64,000 nt of DNA from Jaapia argillacea MUCL 33604 (taxonomy: Eukaryota > Basidiomycota > Agaricomycetes > Jaapiales > Jaapiaceae). The notes under the pieces are model-generated. The model made no database searches. It saw only the letters and a list, made by a program, of their open reading frames with translations, and was not told the origin of the DNA. Made by a program: the position numbers and the translations under genes. The stretch lies in the NCBI GenBank assembly GCA_000697665.1, contig KL197740.1, forward strand, positions 84,212 to 148,211, given 5' to 3'. Positions 34,452 to 46,079 of this stretch are shown in pieces (within the stretch, counting starts at the first letter, position 1; every line of letters starts with the position of its first letter).

Positions 34452-35977
34452 CTATACAATCCCCATCAACGACTCCAGGGCAACCTCAGGTTTGAGCAAC
34501 AACCTCGTCTCGTCCTCAACCCCTCCTACGGACCTTTGAATTCGCCTCAGGCCGAGTCGAGTGGTACATAAGATTGGCGTCTCGACTTTTGCTCCTTCAT
34601 CGCTCTGGTTGGGATCCGCCTCCATATCATCCATCCTCGCCGATACAAAAGTAGAGCCCGGCGTCTCAGACACGAGTTCCATATCGCTCGAAGTCGTTTC
34701 TTGTTTGATGACCAAGTGGATTTGCACCACCGACTGTGCGATTCGGCTCAAGTCCCCCCGGACCTCTTCTTCGATTCGATCCTTAATTTGCGTCTGGCTA
34801 TGTCCCCCCCCTGCAAGAACTACCACGTCGGCTATTCGGTGGAGGATGTTCAACACGAAAGTTTCTTCAGCATCGGAACTCTCTGCGATCGACCTTGCAT
34901 GTCGATGCGTCAAGGAGCGCCATCTGCCGGCGACGGGTTGAGGCTCTGTCAACCAAGCAAGTTGGTGAGTTATCTTATCCAATAATCTTGGCCGATGGAT
35001 GACAAACCATCTCGTCGCAGACTTTCATACAGGTCTGACAATACCCGATTAACTTCCCATCTCTCCATAGTGTAGTTCGGGAACCAAGCATTAATGGCGC
35101 CGGATGCCTCCCACGTTAAAACTCCTTGAATCGCGGGCTGTACCAGGACAGGGTCATCTCTCAGTGACTTCAAGCCACCAACCATGTTGACCCCAAGGAT
35201 AGTCGAAAGGCTTTCCTCGGCGGCCCTAAGGCCATCCCCGCCTTCTCGCGGTTGACCAAACTCGGAATTGAAGGTATCTTCAATCGTCGCTGCAACTTGA
35301 TAAATGAGGGTATTTAGATCTTTGATCAGGCGAGTGATCTCGGACCCCGAGTACGGATCGGCCTTTGTCAAGAATTGCTCTGCAGCTCGTAAATCAGAGG
35401 TCTTTTGACGATATAGCGACTGTAGATCGGCATGAGCCTTCTCTCTGTCCTTCAACTTCGCCTCGAGGCCTTGTATTTGCCGGAGTTGCTCCGAGTTTGC
35501 GTCCTTCGCGGCTCGCAGGTCTCGAGTCAACCCCTGGATTATCGCGTCATTCGCCAAGAGACCTCTCCGTTGCTCTTCCTCCAGAGCTTGTTTCTAATTT
35601 TCAGGTGAGTTCCTATGACGATGGACCTTTCCATCATTGTTGCGCACCTCGATTTTGGTTTCCTCTGGTGATTTCCTATCCCCTTTCTCATCTGTCACTT
35701 CAGTCTCGTCAAGCAACGCTGGACCTCCAGTCTCCTCGACCTCCTTAGCTCTGTTGATTTTAATGTCGTTCTCATGACGGGGTGTCTCGTCCCATTGCGC
35801 TTCGACGTCTCGGGATTTGGGTGTATCTTGAGTAGGCCCTCCCCGGGTATTTCGCCTTCTGATCGCTCTTAGGACAGAAAGAACGGGTGCGACGAGGTAG
35901 CGCTTAAGAGGTGCACAGAGCCAACTGACGGCGAGAGTTATCCAGAGCCAGGCGGTGCGAATAATGTGCTCGAGCAT
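34452..35977 (-). CDS. membrane-anchored coiled-coil protein, copy 2
   Basis: Three exons: 35977-35648, 35593-35008, 34945-34452; introns 54 and 62 nt; 469 aa. Same architecture as the 29157-30639 gene, with a more clearly hydrophobic N-terminal segment (LWITLAVSWLCAPLKRYLVA) followed by a basic RAIRRR patch, which favours an N-terminal membrane anchor. Conserved blocks in order: EAQWDETP, coiled coil with LKDREKAHADLQSLYRQKT, DPYSGSEITRLIKDL, YQVAATIEDTF, DDPVLVQPAIQGVLT, GRWRSLTHRHAR, HLVIKQETTSSDME, LLLKPEVALESL. About 15 extra residues precede the last block compared with copy 1. Intact, in contrast to its truncated ATPase neighbour. Divergent from the ATPase gene at 36223 with 245 bp between starts. 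Confidence 0.77.
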
Positions 35978-36084
35978 GGTGCATCAAACTACTTGAGAGT
36001 GATTGTTGGCAGAGGTTGCGACATGCCCGTCACACAGGGTCATAAGATTTACTCATGTACTCCTCGTGTTTTTGGTGATTTGTG

Positions 36085-36097
36085 TGATCGATCGTTC
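36085..36097. promoter_or_regulatory. conserved TGATCGATCGTTC element, module 2
   Basis: Second copy of the shared element; ends 126 bp before the ATPase ATG. Differs from the other two at the first base and at one base before TTC. Confidence 0.5.
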
Positions 36098-36222
36098 CGC
36101 AACACGCTAGTAGGTCGAAGCTTGCCCCATTGTGGAGGTAGCGCGGACTCCGCATACTTATTACTCCAGTCTATCTAGGCCTCCGAGACAGAAACTTTCG
36201 CTTTCAAGAAACTCTCCCTAAG

Positions 36223-38064
36223 ATGCCACAACTCTCCGACATCCCCGAGTGGTACGATGGCCCTTGTCGGAAACTCGTCCTTGCTTTCGATGTCGGCACT
36301 ACCTTTAGCGGTGTATCTTACAGTATCATGAACCCAGGAACTATTCCACAAGTGCGTGGTGTCAGCAGGTATGAATCACTCGTTCTTCGGGCTCTCACCC
36401 ACTGATGGCACAACAGCTTTCCGGGTCAGAGCGAAGTTGGTGGTGGCTGTAAGGTCCCGTCTGTTGTCCTCTACAATCGTGATGGCTCCGTGCGAGCGGT
36501 TGGCTCGGAGGCGAAGTTAGCGACAGATAACCTAGATGAGGAAGATGAAGACGAAGTCGTGGAAGTCAGGCGGTACGTCTTCCGTCAATTCGCAACTACC
36601 ACAAGATTCAACTCATCCTTGATTGAATCACAGATTCAAACTTCACTTTGCCCCCAATAGCATGAAATCCGCCTGGATCAGTGACACCAGCATCCCAGCC
36701 TTGCCTCCAGGGAAGACGGCGGTCGACGTGCTTTCGGTTATCTTCGAGTACCTATACCGTTGTGCCCGAAAATACATTCGAGCGTCCGAACCCAACGGTC
36801 CTGCGATTCTGGAGACTCTCGAAGACAATATCGATTTTATCTTGTCCCACCCAAACCAATGGGGGAGCCAAGAAGAAGCCGATATGCATCGAGCCGCGAT
36901 TACGGCGGGTCTCGTCCCAGATACAAAGGAAGGTCATGTTCGTTTGCACCTAGTAACGGAGGGTGTGGCGAACCTGCATTACTGTCTTGATTTTGTCAAG
37001 GACTTTGGTGATTTCGAGGTCGGGTTTTTACTATCTGCCAAGGATTGCCAGCTAATATGCGTCATAGGTGGATTCGTCTGTGGTGATTATCGATGCTGGC
37101 GGAAGTACGATCCAATGTAGTTCTTACAAATTTACGAACCTTTCCCCTTATTCCATCACGGAGTTAGCCCATCCCGGATGTGGGTGTTTTGTTACTCCTA
37201 CGAGGCGCCTCTGACAGTTTCTTCAGGTCATCTGGAAGGCTCCGAATTCGTCACTACCCGCGTGGTGACCTTCTTGAACGGTCAGCATCCCCCTTTGCTC
37301 CGTGATCTGGCCTTGAAGTCTTGCTTTTGGATGTAGAAAAATTCAAAGGATCGCCTTACGTAGCTGATGTAGACACGATCGCAAGCCGCTTCGATGAAAC
37401 CATCAAGCGAACGTTCAAAGACTCGAATAAAGCTCAATCCATCGATTTTGGGCGAAAGGGCGATCATCAGCCCAGCCTCAGCATCATCCGCGGGAAGCTG
37501 AAACTCACAGGGTTAGTCGGTGACTCTGAAGTCCAGTGACGAGTTACTCAGCTTTATCCTAGCGCTGAGGTAGACGCCTTTTTCAGGCCTTCTCTGATGG
37601 GCGTTATCGACGAGGTCAAGAAGCAACAAATTTCTGCTCATCCCACACATATTCAGGTGGGCGCAGTAATTCCCTTCAAGCGAAGCGAGCTCATGTCGTT
37701 CAGACGGCTTGCCTGGTAGGAGGTTTTGCCGCAAACGATTGGCTTTTTTGGCAACTACGCCGGGAGTTGGAGCAATATGGAATCAAGTTGTTACGCCCTC
37801 ATTTATACCCGTCCGTTCCTACGTTCCATTGCCACATCTGGCGGCTCATCTTGCGGTGTAAACAGGAAACAGGCCGTTGCCCACGGAGCCATTTCTTCAT
37901 ACCTCAATCCCAAAACGGTCACCCGTATCGAAACACAGGACCAACTTTTCATAAGCCCCTTCGGAGAGGGACCTCCCCGGGGTGCATTCCAAAGACGCTG
38001 GGTTCCTTGGATGTGCTTTGCATTCGTTTCCTGCATGCTCGTCAAGATCTGGTTCAGGTTTTAA
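36223..38064 (+). pseudogene. atypical Hsp70/actin-fold ATPase, copy 2, C-terminally truncated
   Basis: Nine exons: 36223-36368, 36417-36572, 36634-37018, 37068-37179, 37227-37280, 37337-37511, 37563-37656, 37704-37810, 37866-38064; 475 aa if read to the first stop. Seen: phosphate-1 FDVGTTFSGVSYS is intact. Odd: the phosphate-2 loop reads DAGGSTIQ instead of DAGGGTID, replacing a Gly and the last Asp; about 25 codons are missing after AHGAISSYL; the frame then leaves the family sequence after GAFQ and ends in an unrelated tail with the last four exons of the other copies absent. The open frame up to that point and conserved splice sites suggest recent decay, or a retained shortened protein. 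Labelled pseudogene on the loss of the C-terminal third. Confidence 0.75.
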
Positions 38065-38694
38065 ACGGTCGCCTCAGTCTACGCTGTGGCTCGATGTAGT
38101 TCACCTTCCTGGGATCGACACAAATCTACACGTGAGTATCCTACCATCTCATCTGGTGCTTCCGCTCTGGTTCTTCTCGCTTACCCTTCACTGATAAGTT
38201 TCTTCTCCCGGTACTTCTCGTCCCTCTCTGACATATACTCGCTTTCGCCACTTGTTGCACCATGTCGTTGTACCTCGGAGTGTGGGATGGGGTTCTTGTT
38301 CGTTGATCTGTCAGCATTTCTTGGGATTGCTGTAATGGCTCGTATGGCAACGCATTGGGTCGAAGGGCAGAGTTTATCATCCTCAACCAGACGACGGGGA
38401 CGGTTGTGCCCAGGAATATCTGGGGCCTCCAGGCCCCTGAGAGACTTCATTAATCATAGAGGTGTTCCTGGCACCCTCATTCCATGCTCTTGTGGTTTGC
38501 TGGAATGCCTCGTTGAAGTCGTGGAGTTTGTGGTGATTGGATCGATCATTCTACTTTGGTCCAACCATGGCTGTGATGCTTCATTTCCAGCTACGAAGAT
38601 TCATTTTTTACATCGTGTATTCCACACTTTGCCTATCTCAGCCGATATACACCTGGCACCATGCAATTGGTTGTGCATCCAGACATCCTCCAGC
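38065..38694. other. spacer before ATPase copy 3; partner gene absent
   Basis: Holds the conserved element at 38539 and T/C-rich sequence, but no trace of the coiled-coil partner's conserved blocks on either strand. The third unit therefore lacks its divergent partner within this window. Confidence 0.5.
38539..38551. promoter_or_regulatory. conserved GGATCGATCATTC element, module 3
   Basis: Identical over 13 bases to the module 1 element and embedded in a longer match (TGATTGGATCGATCATTC). Ends 144 bp before the ATPase ATG. Confidence 0.5.
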
Positions 38695-41144
38695 ATGGTT
38701 ACGACGCTTTCCAAGATCCCCAAGAAAGAATACGATGGCACTTGTCGAAAACTGTTGCTTGCTCTCGATATTGGTACAACGTTCAGCGGCGTATCTTACA
38801 GTATACTGGACCCAGGAACTATTCCGCAAGCGCGCGGCGTTAATAGGTGTGCACCACTCCTCTACTCTTTGTTATCGTCTACTGATCGCGCTATAGCTTC
38901 CCTGGTCAGAGCGAAGTCGGCGGCGACTGCAAGATCCCTTCCGTTGTCCTCTATAACGGTGATGGCACCGTTCGTGCTGTTGGTTCCGAGGTGAAGCTGG
39001 CAAAAGCGGATCTCGATGAAGAGGAACAAGATACTGTCGTTGAAGTCAGACGGTGTGCCTTTTCTGGCAGCTCACTCCTGTCTGACTTTTCTCATTGCAT
39101 TCATCAAACATAGATTCAAGCTTCATCTCGCTCCTGAGAGCATGAGATCGGCATGGATCGACGACGCTAGCGTCCCACCCTTACCTCTCGGGAAAACGGC
39201 AGTCGACGTGGTTTCGGACTTCCTAGTTTACCTTTACCAGTGTGCGAGAAAATATATCCGCGCATCCGAACCCAATGGTCCTGCTATAATGGAAACTATC
39301 GAGGACAACATCGACTTCATCCTATCCCACCCAAATGGATGGCGAGGTCAACAACAAGCCGACATGCGTCGAGCCGCGATCAAGGCTGGCCTTATTCCTG
39401 AAACCGAAACAGGAGATTCTCGGTTGCAGTTTGTCACCGAAGGAGAGGCCAGCTTACATTATTGCCTGGACTTCGTTAAGGATTTTGGCAACATCAAGGT
39501 CGGGCCTTTCTAACCCTGCTCATCCCCCCCGCTCATATCTATCACATGTCATAGGTCGATTCGTCCGTGCTTATCATCGATGCAGGAGGAGGCACCATCG
39601 ACTGTAGCGCCTACAAATTTACAGATCTCTCCCCCGTTTCAATCACAGAGATAGCCCAACCGGGGTGTAGGAATCGCTTTCAAGTTCTCTAAGTCGATGC
39701 TGACCCTTCCACCAGGTCGTCTTGAAGGATCTGAATCTGTCACCGCCCGAGCCATCACATTCTTGAAAGGTAATAGTGGAATCTTTGTCCTGCGAGCTTA
39801 GACTGAAGTCTTATTTGACGAGGTAGAAAAGTTCAAAGGTTCTCCATACGTAGCCGACGTCGCCGTCATCGGCAACCGCTTCGACGAAACCGTCAAGAGG
39901 ACGTTCAAAGACTCAAATAAAGCTCAACATGTCGATTTTGGACGCAGGAGTGATCATCAGCCTGACCTCGGAATCACACGTGGAAACCTGAAACTCACAG
40001 GGTCAGTCGTGGATCGAACGTCCAACATCTCGATGCTAATTTGGGACCTAGTGCCGAAGTGGAATCTTTTTTCAAGCCTTCTCTCGTGGCTGCTATCGAC
40101 GAGGTCAAGAAGCAGCGAGATTCTGCTCATCCCACCCATATTCAGGTAGGTACGAGCGCTTTTCAAGCGAACAGAGCAACTTATACGTGGTATTGAGATC
40201 GCTTTCATGGTCGGAGGGTTTGCGGCCAACGATTGGCTCTTCTATCAGTTGCGCGAAGCGATGGAACAGGAAGGAATCAAATTATTTCGTCCCCACCTGT
40301 ATACGTGCGTCTCTCAATCCGGGCGCCCTATCATGACTGGCCACTCATCCATGGATCACAGGAACAAGGCTGTCGCCCATGGATCGGTGTCTTCCTATTT
40401 TGATCACTTTGTGACTGCTCGCATCACCCGGGAAACGTTTGGCACCATCGTGGCAACCCCGTTCGATCCCACAAACGTTACCCACATTTTGAGAAAGAAC
40501 CAGCTCTATATCAGTCCTTCCGGCGAGGCGCTTCTGCCTGGTGCATTTCAAGTCATCATCAAAAAGGTGAGCCGCTCTGAGTTTGATGTCACTGAGGCCC
40601 CACCTCATATCACCCTAGGGCACCGTTGTAACAGAGGACGCTGAATTTTCTGAATATTGCGTGTGTACACGCCACGACCCGTCTACTCTCGACAAGTTGG
40701 CCGCGCCCATCACCTGCTACAGAGGAGGGAAACGCGACATCGAGTGGGTCGATGACGATATTGGTTCACCTCACGCTCTCGACTACCCATACGTTTGTGT
40801 GCTGATTGTTTTCCAGATAACTTCAACATTCTTGGCGTTGTCACGGCCGATACGTCAAACTTGCGCTACCTCCTTACCCCCCAGATTGGCATGTTTGGCT
40901 TGCCCTTCTATCAAGTCGTCTTCCGAATTATCTTTCTCTGCGGGAAGAGAGAAATGAAGGCATATATATGTTGGAAGGAGAATGTCCGTTTTTTTTTCCA
41001 ATGACGACCTTTCCTGTGTTCTGACGGCTTCTGATTACATACAGGGAGTGGAGAAAAGGTTTGGCACTTGGTTATCTTTGTGGACAAATGCACTGACATT
41101 TATCATGTAGGAGCCCCGCTACTATTGTCTATACTGCTGAGTAG
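38695..41144 (+). CDS. atypical Hsp70/actin-fold ATPase (HSPA12-like), copy 3
   Basis: Thirteen exons: 38695-38846, 38897-39052, 39114-39498, 39555-39666, 39716-39769, 39827-40001, 40052-40145, 40198-40304, 40362-40566, 40619-40763, 40817-40983, 41045-41058, 41111-41144; 599 aa. Exon lengths 2 to 13 are identical to those of copy 1, which strongly supports both models. Seen: LDIGTTFSGVSYS, TEGEASLHYCLDF, intact phosphate-2 DAGGGTID, VGGFAANDWLF, then LGVVTADTSNLRYLL and VFRIIFLCGKREMKA in the C-terminal third. The phosphate-1 loop has Ile in place of Val, a conservative change. No sign of decay. Roughly 80% identical to copy 1 by eye. Confidence 0.9.
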
Positions 41145-41892
41145 CCTCGTCAGAAAACGCCTGAGTGATATGCAATTGGTATAGCCCAGTCTGTACCACC
41201 TCGTACCACTTCGCTGCTTCTCTGGTGTTGCTCCCATCACTCTCGCCGACCCATTCGGGTGAACTGCCATATCTTGCTATCCTGTACTTTTGACTGTAAT
41301 GACCTTTTCTCGGCGAGATGCGAATCACTGATTCTATATATGCAAGACATTGATGCATTTAGTTGTCATGTATCGTGGCCGCTGGTAAGGCAGATTGGTG
41401 CAGGTTGTTTACCCCTCTTGACCCTCCAAACAAACATCATGGTCCGTGCGCGTGAGCATGGCGTATAAATTCCGCCCTTCGACACCTTAACACCTCATAC
41501 TTACCTTGCGGGCGTGTTCCCCTTCACGTACCTGGGAGTACGGGCCGTGGGGACTTTCCATAGCACGGCGACCCTGTCCTCAGAGGGTGTCCGCGGTTTG
41601 TATGGGCTTCGGCTCATGCACTCGCTCAATATTTCCCTGTCCTGCTTCGGCCCTCGGGCTGGGCAGGCCTTTTTTGCGTTTCCTATAAAGGCTAACCCTA
41701 ACCCTGTTTGCTTTGATAACCTCCCAGAAAAGGTTATAGACGTTAGTTAAGTCAATTCCATGTACAAGTTACCAGCCAAAACATATTTCTATTTGTTTGG
41801 TTTCATATGAAACATAACTAAAACATAAGCATAACGGCACAAGGCCTCTAATGGTTCGCAGTTCTATCAAGAAAAAGTCTCTTCCACACCCT
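41145..41892. other. intergenic region after the ATPase array
   Basis: Starts with a 3' flank similar to that after copy 1. At 41690-41705 the sequence CTAACCCTAACCC gives two telomere-type hexamers, too few to call an interstitial telomere. No gene was recognised. Confidence 0.45.
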
Positions 41893-44800
41893 TCAAACAT
41901 CCTTCCCCCGACTCCTCGCCTCAGCAAGGCTAATCTCGATAGCAAACCTCAACTCCTCCTCCTCAATCTCCTCTGGAGTCCTCTCCATCCCACTCCTCTC
42001 ATGTCTCGCAATATCAACACTCAAAAGGGACATCCCTGCACCACGTCCTCGCGAAGGGGAAGTAGCGACGGATCCGCTGTGAGGTGACATCGAAGCGGTA
42101 GCAGGCGACGACGAGCCAAGGACCGGATCGGAAGACGAAGAAGACACGGAACGTGAAAGAGGCGTAGCCCACGCATTGGCGCTCCTAGTAGACTCAGGAC
42201 TGCTCCCAACACTCACTCCTCCCCCTACTCTAGTTCCCACTCCACCGTTGCTCGGCCTGATCAACCCCGCCCTTGAACCAACCGAAACAGACAGTGACGT
42301 CCCAGTACCTGGGGTAGACCCTCCGCTCTCTGACCCAATCGATGGGAAATGGTCCTCGTTTGTAATCGCCGGAACCGACACGCGCACTGGAGTCCCCGCC
42401 CTTCCAATACTGAGTGGCGTGATACTCGGTCCAGCTTCCATGGCTTCAGGCACAAACCTGGGAGACACTTGTACTTTGGTACTCGAACCACTCCGACTGG
42501 CTTGAGGATCGGTCCTTGGCCAAACCCTCCCATTGATTAACGACGTGGAGTTCCAAGATGAAGGCGGTGAAGAAGCGCCGCTCGACGAGGTCCGAGAGAT
42601 GACCGAAGTCCTAGACGCGGTGCGTGAAATCGGTGCGGAGCCACCGAGAACGTCGAACGGGAAGCCTGCACCCGACGTTGCAGGAATCGTGGGTGTTTCT
42701 ACCATCGGTGTGGCCAAATCGTCAAAGTCACCCTCAAACACTCCTTCCTCAAGAGCTCCAGGGCTAGCAATTTCCTGGGTAGGCGTCCCAACCCCAACGC
42801 CTTCAGCCCACCTTCTCTCTTCCTCATCTCTACTAACCATCAAAACATACTCAACCGCTTCCCTCTCACTCAGCCCAAGACCTTCCAATACACCTCTCTG
42901 TTCTCTTTCCCTTCCGAATGCATGTCTAATCTCACTTTGTTCAAATGAGAGCGACGAGAGGGACTCGGAAATGTCTGCGTGCATTTCGGCTTGGACTAGA
43001 TGAAGAGCGATCAGCATACGATACAGGATCATCATCCAACAAAGGGGTCGGGGTTGCGTGTCAGAGAAGAAGCATAGCAAGGAGAAACTTACCATGCCAC
43101 TTCGCAACATCCCCTCTTCTCCCGCCACCAACTCTTCTCCTCTTCCCCGCACCTCGACCCTTCTCCTCCCTCCCAACCTCTCCCGCCCTCCAAGCAACAA
43201 CCTTCCCACCAACAGCACTCACGACCAAATCCCTCCCTTCTCCAAGTACAACCTCCGACACCTCCTCACCTTCCCCGGCCCTACCAGTGCCAACGTTCAA
43301 CCCACCAAAACTTCGCAACAAAGCAAAGGTGAGGGAATCGTAAATGAGTATGCCACCTAGCGAGGTACCGATTGCGAGAATTTGGGAAGAGGTGGTTAGG
43401 GATGTTGGAGGGGACGGAGTTTGGATTATACGGAGAGGTGCGACGCTTGAAATTGGTGCCCGAGATTGAGTTAGGCTCGGGGTGGTAGGAGGTGGGATGG
43501 ATAGAGTAGGAAGGGAATCCCAATCATATATCCCAATACACCCGCCATCGTCCCCACCAACGACAAAGCTCCTCTCTCCATCCCTTCCCTTGGAAGTGAC
43601 GAACGAAGAGTGAACACAAGTGACCCGCCCACTGGATCCATCACCGAACGCGATGCGCTCAATAGTGCCTATCGTAAAGTTAACATTGAAACGATAGAAA
43701 TAAGGGCTGGCATCATGGAGGATGAGAATGGAGACTTTGCCGGGTATGGTGGTCATGTTTGGATCGATGGTAAGATATTTGGGTTCGTGCGAAGTTTGAG
43801 AAACGTCTGTGAACGGCGAAGGGATGCGTATGTGTTTGATATCGACGAGTGATATGGGAAGGTCGGATTGACTATCGAGCAAGTTTGGCAACCCACTCCA
43901 AACACCAACCTCTCCACTCCTGAACGCTCCCACAACGACTCCCCCTTCCGCATCGCAAGCGACCCTTACGACAGGATCAGCTCTCACAAGATCTCCCTCC
44001 CCGTTCTTCCTGGAGCTCCAAACGCATTTCAGACCCAATCCATCACGTTCATCCCTTCTATCAACAACCCAAACCTTAACCCCTCCATCCGCACCTCCAC
44101 TAACGATCACATCCCTCTTCTCATCCCACTCAACCTTCTCAACCACACTCTCATGCCTCTCTCCAAACGCACATCTCACCATCCTCCCACCCCCTCCACC
44201 CCTACCACCCCCATTTACATCCATAACCTTGAGCGCAATCGTAACCCCAACTTCTCCATTCGTATAACCCCAAGCTATCTTGGCTGTTCCACCGGAAGAA
44301 GCGATGGAAGTAGCAGATACGTTGGGCGAGAATTCTGCGTTGGGGTTTCCGATGCCTGCGCCATTGGCTGTGCCGGATGCGTCGAGGAAACCGCGGAGAA
44401 TCTTGCCAGTTAGGGGGTAAGAACGGGAGATGATACCGTATTGGAGCGAGGAAGTTAAGAGGGCCGGTTCGGGCGCAGTTAGCGGTTGGGAGAGTGTCGA
44501 TGGGGAAGGAGTTGGAGGTGGGAGGGAGAGGAGGTGGAGTGAAGAAACCGGGGAATGATGAGGCGTATGAGTTATAGTTGTGTTGCGGGACCTTTCCCAG
44601 CGTCTATCACACCCAAGCAAGTCAGCTCGATACTTGACGATGTGCGAGGGTTTGGGGGCGCACCGTCTGAGATTATACCGAACGATAAACTCTTTCTTCC
44701 AAGTACTTTCCGTCCTTCTCAACATGATCCCCCTCCCACTCTCCCTCTTCAACTCACTCTCGGGACCAACGTTCAAGAACTGAGCTAGGAAAGCACGATG

Positions 44801-45073
44801 CCAAGTGTTATCATCCTTTACGTGTTCATGCAAATATTGATTAGATTTCGATAGTTGGATAAGACTGAGTGGGTCGAGGAACGACGTGATGTGGGTGAGC
44901 GATTCGGATGGGAGTTCCAATAAGATCGAGAACCCTTCTTTGCGAACAACTTTTGGTTGTTTTGGTTGATGAGTGAGCGATGATTCATGCTGGGCGAGGT
45001 GATAAGGTTTCTTGGCTTGATGAGTATTTGTTCTGCGGGTTTTTGGATTATCTTCTGTAGGGCGATTGTGCAT
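41893..45073 (-). CDS. UFO1: F-box / WD40 / UIM protein, Ufo1-like
   Basis: Three exons: 45073-44664, 44603-43093, 42995-41893; introns of 60 and 97 nt; 1007 aa. Known: yeast Ufo1 and S. pombe Pof10 are F-box substrate receptors of SCF ubiquitin ligases, with WD40 repeats and C-terminal ubiquitin-interacting motifs. Seen: an F-box near residues 50-95 (LELPSESLTHITSFLDP ... WHRAFLAQF), RRWERSRN created when the first intron (in frame, otherwise silent) is removed, WD-like blades with short signatures (GGADGGVKVWVVD; GGDDGGCIGIYDW; AVGGKVVAWRAG), a long Ser/Pro/Gly-rich segment, and near the C-terminus EEEELRFAIEISLAEA, a UIM-type helix. An internal helix DEEERRWAEG ... may be a degenerate UIM. 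The first exon has a basic His/Lys-rich leader, so a later start cannot be excluded. Confidence 0.87.
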
Positions 45074-45572
45074 AAAACTGGGGGATGTGTGAAGGGGGGG
45101 TTGCGAGGAAAGCAGACACTCTAAGGTGTTGCTTGATGGTGGTTCTTGTTGAAGAGTCCCTGAGCTCGCCGAGTTGGGGTTGATGAGGAGATGGCGTTGT
45201 ATATGTTTGGTTCTCGTGGCTATGAAATATCTTGAGCGCTTACTTGTTCGTCGGAAGCAAATGGACTAGGATGGAGAATTCGATCTATGACATTGGACTG
45301 CTGGTATCAGAGTAGCATGGTATGGAAAATAAGGGATGGGGTAGCAGAATGTGCGATGGAAGATAACAATGTGGGGTAATGATGCGAGGGACAGATGGAA
45401 AATGCAAGAAAGACTCAGACAAAACAGACTGCGCCACAGCGACAACAACTCGATGAGACACCACGGCGGCGGTCTCCTACAACCGTCACACGACGCCACA
45501 AAACAAGGATCACGATGAACACGACGACGACGACGGCGACACAACGCCGCCCGGTCCCTCCACTCAAATTCC
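45074..45572. other. intergenic spacer
   Basis: Between two minus-strand genes. A run of ACGACGACGACGG-like triplets lies at about 45521-45540. No gene was supported. Confidence 0.45.
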
Positions 45573-46079
45573 TCACCTCCTTCTCTGCGGACTCCCCTTA
45601 AAATAAATCGGATTATAACCCTGCCTCACAGCTCTCTGGGTAGCCGTCACGACAGGTGGAGGCGGAGGCGGAGGATTAAGCTCCGCCTCAATACAATCAT
45701 CACATTTCCCAATGAATCGTCTATACTCCTTGAATTTGCCGAGGGTCTGGGGGCGGGGTGATCAGTATCAGGATTGTTTAGAGAAGAGGAAGGGAGGGGA
45801 GGGGAGACGTACATTTGGACAGTTACAAGCGGATTGATGTCGATGCATCGAGCTCAGTTGGCAATATGGGCTGTGACAGTTCACTTGTTGGACTTTTTCG
45901 GTTATGCCTTCGTGCTAGCAGGGGTGTGGGTTAGTGGCGAGATGTGGCGAGAGGGAGGGGAGGGAGAGGGAGAGACGTACGCCACATGTCATATGCAGAT
46001 CAACGTGTCTACGTTCAGCTCAATAAGTACCAAGCGCCTAGCCGGAAGCGAAAGAAACTCACAAGACAGAATAACACAT
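45573..46079 (-). CDS. small cysteine-rich protein
   Basis: Four exons: 46079-46063, 46008-45981, 45914-45813, 45746-45573; introns 54, 66 and 66 nt; 106 aa. Function unknown. Seen: an N-terminus MCYSV...CGHEG, then C-x4-C (NCHSPYC), a second pair in SACNC, and CDDC after the last intron, about eight cysteines with histidines between them (SSMHRHQ), which suggests metal binding. The tail is Pro-rich (seven prolines in a row) and ends in a basic RQGYNP...RRR stretch. Known: short proteins beginning MC with a CGH and C-x4-C pattern are common in Agaricomycetes; I know of no assigned role. No signal peptide. The gene was found only by joining exons, the first of which is 17 nt; its start is the least certain part. 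Confidence 0.68.

Noticed and set aside
41690-41705. Interstitial telomere repeat
   Set aside because: Only two CCCTAA-type hexamers; expected occasionally by chance.
43058-44413. Plus-strand frames opposite the Ufo1-like gene
   Set aside because: The minus-strand frame is continuous over 2 kb with F-box and WD motifs; the plus-strand frames are Pro/Ser/Thr-rich shadows.
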